From: Serinus canaria
Lineage: Eukaryota > Chordata > Aves > Passeriformes > Fringillidae
Assembly: GCF_022539315.1 (NCBI RefSeq)
Contig: NC_066322.1
Location: 16,564,765-16,628,764 of the forward strand
Length of the DNA stretch: 64,000 nt
Direction: 5' to 3'
This document shows, in pieces, positions 57,004-64,000 of this stretch (position 1 is the stretch's first letter; every line of letters starts with the position of its first letter). Position numbers and translations under genes: made by a program. The notes under the pieces were generated by a model. That model was not told the origin of the DNA and did no database searches. It saw only the letters and a program-made list of their open reading frames with translations.

Positions 57004-59687
57004 GAAAATCTCAGTTTTGCATAATTATTCAACATCTGCAAGTCTTAAAACATTTAATTCTAAAGAAAAAGTCCATTAAGAAAAAAAATGTAATTTATAT
57101 TCTTCTTTGTAAATTTTATACAGTTGAAAGCAATCTACTCTTTGAAATCCAAGTACAATGTTACTTAACTGCAAGTTTGAATGCCAAATCCTTCACCTAT
57201 CATAAACATATTCCAGCTGCCAAAGTCAATGAACCTTTCTAGTTATTTCCTCTTTTCATTTTCTATAGTGGACCTTGAATGAAGAGCAAAGACAGTCAGA
57301 GCTCTTAGCTGCAGAACAATAATTTCTTCCAGATGAACTCTGCTGCCAATTGTATTTTCCTTCTCCCAGGGACCTCTGTTTGTAATGGGAGACACTGAAA
57401 TGCAGCAGTCTGATCAGGGCAGGCTGCATCAACAGCAGGTTAAACTGGGACACCAAAGGGTTTTGCCACTGATGTGTAGCTACAGAGGCACAGCAGAGCA
57501 GCTGGGGAAACCAATCCCTTAAGGTGCCCTTGGCAAACTTGGCAGAGCTTATCTACTGGAGTTCTAAGCTGAAATCCTGACTCTAGTAGCTTGGAGAGCA
57601 GAGGTAGATGTCTTAGTCACAGCTTCCCAGAGCTGGTTCAGCATTTTGCAGATGGTTTGGAGCATCATACATGGTGATGCAAGCAAAGATAACAACATGG
57701 TGCTACTGGGAGAGGGACAGGGAAGTGGCAGGAAAACGTTATTTGCTACTCTAGCTGAAACAATTATTTTTTTCCTAGATATTGTTCTTATCACAGAAAT
57801 AAGCTTTCTACTTCCAGGCAGTTTAGAACAGAAAGCATCATATGGAAGTAAGATACACAAAACCTTAAAGGAGTACAGTCTTATTTTGGACACAATTTTG
57901 CAGAGATGAAGTAGCTCAACAGCCCTTGGAGTCCTCTATAACAAGTTCTGTAATAACAGTAATTATTATTTTGCTTATAAAAACTATTTAGAAATATTAT
58001 TGCTAGGTTCTCTTCTCTGAAATTGAAGCTGAAGTGCTGTTTCTATGTTCTGTAGCCCTTGCTAGCATCTGCTTCATTTGATCAACGTATTTCTTCAATG
58101 CATATTGACCCTGTTTTTATTCATAAAACACTATTTAATCACAGAAAGTCTCCAAGTTGCAACTCTGCCATTCATACAGATGACCCCACAACAGGCACAA
58201 CACTATTACATATACTGTTTTTAAAATACTTTTTAAAAAAGTGTTTTTAATAAAGTTTTTAAAAAACTCTTATGATGAAATGCAGTTAACACATTTCTAC
58301 AAGAAATTCCAATGACTTGGCACGTTGTAAGAAGTACTAACTTGAAACTACTTAAAAAAAGTGAATTCTCATGCAGCAGGGGTTTTGGCAAAAACTCTAC
58401 ACCCTCACTACACTGTTAAAAGCCACTTATCCAGATCTTATAAATTTCTCATTTGGTATTAGCTTTGTCTGAGTGACAGTGGTACTACATACTCAGCTGA
58501 TTATAAAACTTGAGGCCTGTACTTACTGCCCCTGTGATTTGTGCCTTATTCAGATGAACAGCTAGGTACAGAAACATGGGTTACATGAGGAAGGTACTTA
58601 CACAGCTGAAAGACTTGGGAGGGTGAGCAAAAAGGGAAAGTTTAGGTGAACAGCTTTGGTTTTATAGGCCTATGTACGTCACCTGACTGTAACAATAGTC
58701 CGGGTTGTAATAAAGCGGAAAAGAAGAGGGATTTTGACACTACAACAATCAGTGTTTGTTTTGGCATACCATGAACACCCCCTGCCTTTATTACAAGGAA
58801 AAAAACATGAGAAATTACTTTTTAAATAATTATCTATTACATGAGGTTACAGTAACTAAGGATTTGCAAGTCATACTTCAAACTGTGCCTGTATTTATTT
58901 GCATACCATATAGCCACTTGTCCCATGTAACAGCCAAAAAGGAAAACAAAGCCAAAAGGATTTTGGAACTACAGAACAGAAGGATTTTTGAACAGGAATT
59001 GTATCTATTTTCTCCAACTGTTTTTCAAAACTGCCTCAATTTCACATTGATGGTGCTTTTTTTAAAGTGCTGATATTAGTCATCTGTTATAAAAGGAGAT
59101 CTCATGTTCTTACATAGTCAGCCCAGTGTTTCTCCATGATACCAAAGAACAAAAACTTAGGATTTAAAAAAAAAATATAACTTTGAAGAAAAATGACAGT
59201 AACTGCCAATCCTGTAAACTTAGGCACATGTAAATTCACTCAGTATTTAACAGCAACTAAACCAATGTCTAAGTTACTACTTAAACTTTTATGTGAAAAT
59301 GAAGATAATGACAGTTATATTAACATTACTTTGCATATGCACCAAGTGTGCTATGCATAAGATAGGAATTAACAATCATTAACAAATCCTACAAGTACAA
59401 AAAAATAGTTAGTAGCATTTGGAAAACTGGGAGAGCTTGGGAAGATGCATGATGTTCATGTTTAAAAAAACCCCAACCAACCACCACAAAAAACAACAGA
59501 AAACCCCCAAACACAAACAAGACCAGCACTATCACATCCAAAAAGCCCAATATGAATTGAAAACCTGATTTTTTCTGTCTGTTCAAAAGAATCTGAAAGT
59601 TCTCTATTGTCTTTACTGTAGTTTATTGCTCCCTTCTCCCCCATACCTATTATATTGTTATGATCATAATATGAACATTAATGAATA
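56998..59687 (-). other. TMED5: TMED5 3' UTR (probable extent)
   Basis: Minus-strand DNA downstream of the TMED5 stop, without coding potential. Minus-strand AATAAA signals lie at 58787-58792 and 56998-57003; the latter would give a 2.7-kb UTR. A plus-strand C/A-rich patch lies at 59463-59525. Confidence 0.6.
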
Positions 59688-59906
59688 TTAAGTTCTACTT
59701 TTCCTCTTATCTTCAAAGAGACTTTTCAACATGTAAACCTGAACAGCTGATACCACCACCATTACTCCCAAGTTGACCATGGACCAGAAATTCACTCTGT
59801 CAAAGTTGCTTTCTTGTATGTTTCGGTCACGAGCCTCAAATGCTCTGAGCAGGGTCTGAATCTGGACACTTTTGCTTAATCTGGCTTTGACACTGTTGAT
59901 GGATTC
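59688..59906 (-). CDS. TMED5: TMED5 last coding exon (coiled coil, membrane segment, tail)
   Basis: 72 codons plus TAA (59690-59688), [13 protein letters not shown] to FEDKRKSRT. Acceptor TTACCAG|GAA. Carries the transmembrane segment and cytosolic tail. Confidence 0.95.
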   Translation of the reverse strand, partial: ESINSVKARLSKSVQIQTLLRAFEARDRNIQESNFDRVNFWSMVNLGVMVVVSAVQVYMLKSLFEDKRKSRT

Positions 59907-62900
59907 CTGGTAAGTAACAAAAGAGAATTTTTAGAAAAAACCCCACCTGAATTAAGTGCATATCTTGCAGCAAATACAAAATTATTAACATTATGTTATC
60001 ACCTGTAATTTAATGTCTCAACAAGTGAAGAGTTAGTTTCATTTTAAAATATACACATCATTGCACTTTTCGTAAACTTGTCTAGTCTGTTTATTGTGTA
60101 TTGGCTAAAAAGACTCAATTAATGTAGCATTAGTGTTCTGTAGTAATTTTATAGGTAGGCAGGTAAGAGAGAAATCAAACCTATTTGGACTAATAAAAAG
60201 TAGTGAATCTGCAGAACTACTCTCAAAACAAATTATAGTGGCAAGTAGTGGCAAGCAAATGAATAGGTTTTTTTGCTGCATAATAAAATTAAGGAGGTTT
60301 TTAATGGAAACTACCATCAGAGCTGTATCTGTAGCAAAAGAAAACTAGACTAATGTTACTTTCCTGTCTGCTTCTGGTGTTTCCACTGTAGTGGCTATAA
60401 ACTGCTGCTTCAGCCTTGAGAAGAATTTTGACAATAAATCTTGAACAGGCCAACTGGAGGTCCTAGAAAGGACATAAAGTGTGACCCTGAAACTGGAGGA
60501 AGTACATGAACACTCCAGCCATGACAACAGCAGCTCAAGATTTGCACTTTATTCTGCACTTACTAAGTAAACACCTGGTCCTATGATCTGCTGAAGTTTC
60601 ATCCACCATGTAATAGATACTGACAGAAGCTGATCTCATGCAGTGCTGATTATGTTCTTGATATAATTATGGATCCTGAAGTAACTTTTAGTGAGAAGAG
60701 GCTAATAATTTTTAAAAATCCCCAAAACCGTAAAGGCTAAAGCCAGCAGTAACATTTTCTCTGTTTCATATTTAACAAAAATATTTCAAAATAGCTATTC
60801 TGGGCAGCCAAATAATGTTATGATGATAAAGTTCATTGTTACACAATCAGGAAAACGAACACCACACAAGAGCTTTAAACTTAAAGACATAGTTCTCTAT
60901 TTTTGCCAGAAAACGTGTTCTCATTAAGCAATTAAACTACCAAGTGCTTATGTTAGTCCTCATAGAGCTTGCAGGGAAAGTAATACTTTGCTAAGTAAAA
61001 TATGGGATTGAATAATAATAACCTTAACTTTACAAAAATTACCTACTTTATAAGATTTTCAAGGTTCTCAAAGATAGGTTCTGCATTTCTTTTTCTTTTG
61101 AAAGAGATACCAGTATGTAAACAAGGATCAATCAAATCCATTCAAGTATTTTCTGTGATTAGTGTGAGTGGTATTTTCTTTACAACTTCACATAGAAATT
61201 TTCCTTTTTTCTAAGTGTCTTGACTGGTACTTTTAAAGATCTGGTCAGATTTTCAGATACTGTATTTGGTTTTATTATTATTTAAAAGTGTATCATGCAC
61301 CTATAAAATATTTTAAACATTGTTTTGTTATTTTAAAATCTGCATTGTGTTTATGGCAATAAATAATACACTGTGATTTTCGACATGATGTATTCAGTAG
61401 GTGTGTGCAGATGTTGGGGTTTTGGGTTGGTTTTTTTTAAGATATCTAATATGTATGACCAAACAAACAATAGCTTTACTGCATCCTACCAACCATTAAG
61501 AACAGTGGTACTGGAGCACCAAGCAATCCTTTCTTCTAGAGTAATCTCAATATTTAATGATCATAAATGGAATAAAAGCATTGACTCAACAGTAGTCTGA
61601 ATCCTACATCAAACAGGCTCAGCATACAATTTAAGCAAAGATGAACCTGTATTTTATGCCAATTAACTCTCATTCTGTTTATTAGTTTGAAAAGATGTAA
61701 TAAAATTTGGGAGCAAAAAACCTCATATAGAAATATCTAATTTACTGAAGATAGAAACAGTAATCTATATTTCTGCAAAGATACGATGAAGAGGCTAACA
61801 TAGTACTTTATCTTTAAACATTGATAAAAATGATGTAGCAATTCCAACTACATCATTGGGACTAAATAATACTTTAATGCTCAGAGTATACATTTCATTG
61901 CTGCTAGGGAAGAATGTCCCATTTTAGCAGAAGGAAGAAAGGAAGCTGAATTGGAAACCAAGTTACTGAGAGCTAGGCAGTTTCTTCTTGCTGATGAAGG
62001 GCCTACTCTGAAAAAATCTTCAAGTTTCTGTGTGTAAACAGGAGATCCATGGTGCTAGACTTCCTGTATTAGTAAAAGCAATATATGGACCTGGAATACA
62101 TTCCAGGATGACATAACAGACCAAGGCAGAATGGCCACATGACATTGAGGTTTTTTTCCAAATGTTCTTACACTGAATAGAATGAAAGATCAAATACTAA
62201 CCAGAATATCTTCCAACTTCATGTCTAGGAGATCTGTGCCTGTAACGTACTTCTTCCAATCTTCCTCATCTTGACCATCTTCTCCCATATTGTCCAGGAT
62301 CAATTCAAAGAAAATCACCTTTTCAGAAATGGTACTGAATGTGTTGTCAAAGCAGAACATGTAATCCCCATCTTCTGTTTCCACACTGTGTATATAAGCA
62401 AAACATGATTAACTATGCTTTCAGTGCTGGTTCTCAGAAAGTCAGTTTTTGTAAGTATACCCTTCCCTTTGAGACTGACAATCGTGCACATAGAAATAAC
62501 CAAATATTCTTTTTGTATAAAAATAAGAACTCTAAAGACGCTGTGCAGATTACAGTCACAGAAAACAATCCTACTGACTCCGAAGGCTCAAAATGATGAA
62601 GACAGCAACTTGCTTTCATTTCTTTTTAGGGATTTTGAATCATTGCTAATCATTACAAAAAATTACACAATAAATGGAATTGTTATGTTATATAGTAAAA
62701 TTAGAGCACATATTACATATTTTGACAAAAGGACTGGAAAAAATAGGGGACGTTCTAGCTTCTTATTTGTATGACTCACATGATCTTGGGTATTAGAGAC
62801 CTTTTTCAACTCCATAATAATGATTTTTATCTACTGAACATGAAAAGCCATCATTAAAACAAAAATACCCTTCACTTCCTAGTACAATTAATGTAAAAAG

Positions 62901-63167
62901 CATTCAGTGTTTATAAAAAGAAAATTGGTATTCTCAAACTGTTCTGTTAGGAAGTCTTTTGTAATACTAAGGAATAAAAAGTACTCAACCTTCATTTTAG
63001 TAATATTTGCTAAAGAAACCAGAAAAATTCTTTATGTAACACTTCTGAGTTTGAAGATTTTAAACTTACGTATGAACTCCATCTGATTTTCTTTCATCAA
63101 AAACTAGAGTTTCACCTTTTGGGGAGAGCAGATGAAAATCAACATCTAATCCTGCTCCATCTAGAAC
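59688..63167 (-). CDS. TMED5: TMED5 (p24 family), C-terminal three exons; 5' part beyond the window
   Basis: Three exons (63167-63070, 62385-62202, 59906-59688) join to 166 codons plus TAA. With the 63 residues the human protein has before VLDGAG, the total would be 229, equal to human TMED5. p24 proteins are type I membrane cargo receptors of COPII/COPI vesicles between ER and Golgi; TMED5 is of the gamma subfamily, linked to GPI-anchored protein export and WNT secretion. Visible: most of the GOLD domain ([14 protein letters not shown]..., [17 protein letters not shown] with its disulphide Cys), a coiled-coil region ([18 protein letters not shown]), a membrane segment ([19 protein letters not shown]) and a short tail [12 protein letters not shown] without a C-terminal KKXX. 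The signal peptide and first GOLD strands lie to the right of 64000. Transcribed towards MTF2. Confidence 0.96.
59907..62201 (-). other. TMED5: TMED5 intron before the last exon
   Basis: 2.3 kb of AT-rich sequence. No exon, RNA gene or clear transposon was recognised. Confidence 0.75.
62202..62385 (-). CDS. TMED5: TMED5 internal exon (GOLD end, linker)
   Basis: 184 bp, (T)[14 protein letters not shown] to DMKLEDIL, ending in phase 0 at CTG|GTTAGT. The acidic EDGQDEEDW linker differs slightly from human, which has a Glu/Gln-rich stretch at this point. Confidence 0.95.
63070..63167 (-). CDS. TMED5: TMED5 internal exon (GOLD domain)
   Basis: 98 bp, [18 protein letters not shown] to KSDGVH plus two bases. 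Acceptor TTTCACAG|GTT, donor ATAC|GTAAGT. Confidence 0.95.
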
Positions 63168-64000
63168 CTGTGAAACAAACAAAAATAACCAACCTCTGAC
63201 CAGTTGAATTCCTGTTTGCATTTCTGACAGCAACATTTATTGGGAAGGCAAATGTTTTTAGGTGAGGGAACAGACAAGTGAAGAATCTGAAAGATTAATC
63301 CGTCTATATGAGCTGACACCAAATTAACTGGAAACAGATGGAAAACCAGCTCAACCTAAAAGCATTTTAGCAATTTCAGAGTCTTAAACTAAATGTAATC
63401 TAAACCTGCCATGCTGGACTTATATTGAATCATCCTCTAATTCCTTTTAAGAATGCATGCAGCTTTATCAACAGGCAGGGTTAGACAGCCTGTAAAAATG
63501 CCAATAAGAGATGGCTAAATCTGGCATTTCTATGCTGTCACTGTGTGCTTTGTATTAGTACAGTGTTTAGCTTATGTCTTTGGAGAATTACCTGCATCCT
63601 ATGTTAAATACTCTTATGCTTTAGCCATGAATATAATTAAGTACAAAATAAATCTATTTCCACTAATATACAGGGCTCCTTTTCTACACATTCAAATAGA
63701 AAACCAAATCATTGCTGTCAACAGTAGTACTAAGAAATTTATGCCTGAGTAGAAATGAGGTAAGTATATGTTATTCACACTAGTCCTTTCTAAAAATAAA
63801 GTCTTTATTTAGCTTACAATCAAACAAAAATCCTACTCTGTGCAAAATAAACTTCTGTTTGGCTTAGACAGGACTCCAAACAAAGCTTGAATACCTCTCT
63901 TTCATTCTTGTTCAGTACTGCATGTAACACTATTAGAAAAAAACCAGGAATTTCAGCTTTGTCTTTAAGCTGGGAAGTGGAGGGGAAAAAGAGACAGAGG
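63168..64000 (-). other. TMED5: TMED5 intron (incomplete, runs off the window)
   Basis: At least 833 bp upstream of the first visible TMED5 exon; no exon encoding the signal peptide or first GOLD strands is found before the window ends. Confidence 0.75.

Overview
This window is vertebrate nuclear DNA and almost certainly avian. Three intron-containing genes are recognisable from their encoded proteins, in an order matching part of human 1p22: DIPK1A/FAM69A (minus strand), MTF2 (plus strand) and TMED5 (minus strand, 5' end beyond the right edge). The avian assignment rests on several CR1 LINE fragments, compact introns, GC-rich CpG-island promoters and a solo LTR. I see no bacterial, phage or CRISPR content.

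Layout. 1-1932: 3' UTR and downstream flank of DIPK1A. 1933-11512: five DIPK1A coding exons (428 codons), with a 6.4-kb first intron that holds a fresh 61-bp duplication and an unexplained exon-like ORF. About 10.98-11.8 kb: CpG island of DIPK1A. About 11.9-29.0 kb: gene-free spacer between two divergent promoters, with CR1 fragments, a complete solo LTR flanked by a 6-bp target-site duplication, and a 190-nt pure purine tract. About 29.1-30.07 kb: CpG island of MTF2. 29775-50584: fifteen MTF2 coding exons (595 codons), with intron 1 alone covering 8.5 kb. 50585 to about 53.6 kb: MTF2 3' UTR with alternative poly(A) signals. About 53.6-57.0 kb: spacer between convergent 3' ends. 57.0-59.7 kb: TMED5 3' UTR. 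59688-63167: the last three TMED5 coding exons (166 codons).

The genes do not form a pathway. DIPK1A is an ER-membrane pseudokinase-like protein, MTF2 (PCL2) is a PRC2 accessory chromatin reader, and TMED5 is a p24 cargo receptor of the early secretory pathway. All intron phases were checked by hand: the spliced frames are intact and the lengths match or nearly match the human proteins (428/428, 595/593, and 166 C-terminal residues of 229).

I did not find a novel multi-gene system. The best leads are small and concern MTF2 expression. The 3' splice site of the last MTF2 exon lies in a four-copy 50-bp tandem repeat that duplicates the acceptor. MTF2 intron 2 is 147 nt, stop-free and in frame inside the Tudor domain. 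MTF2 intron 3 uses a GC donor. The MTF2 start codon has weak context and two upstream ORFs. A terminal-exon-like ORF in DIPK1A intron 1 remains unidentified.
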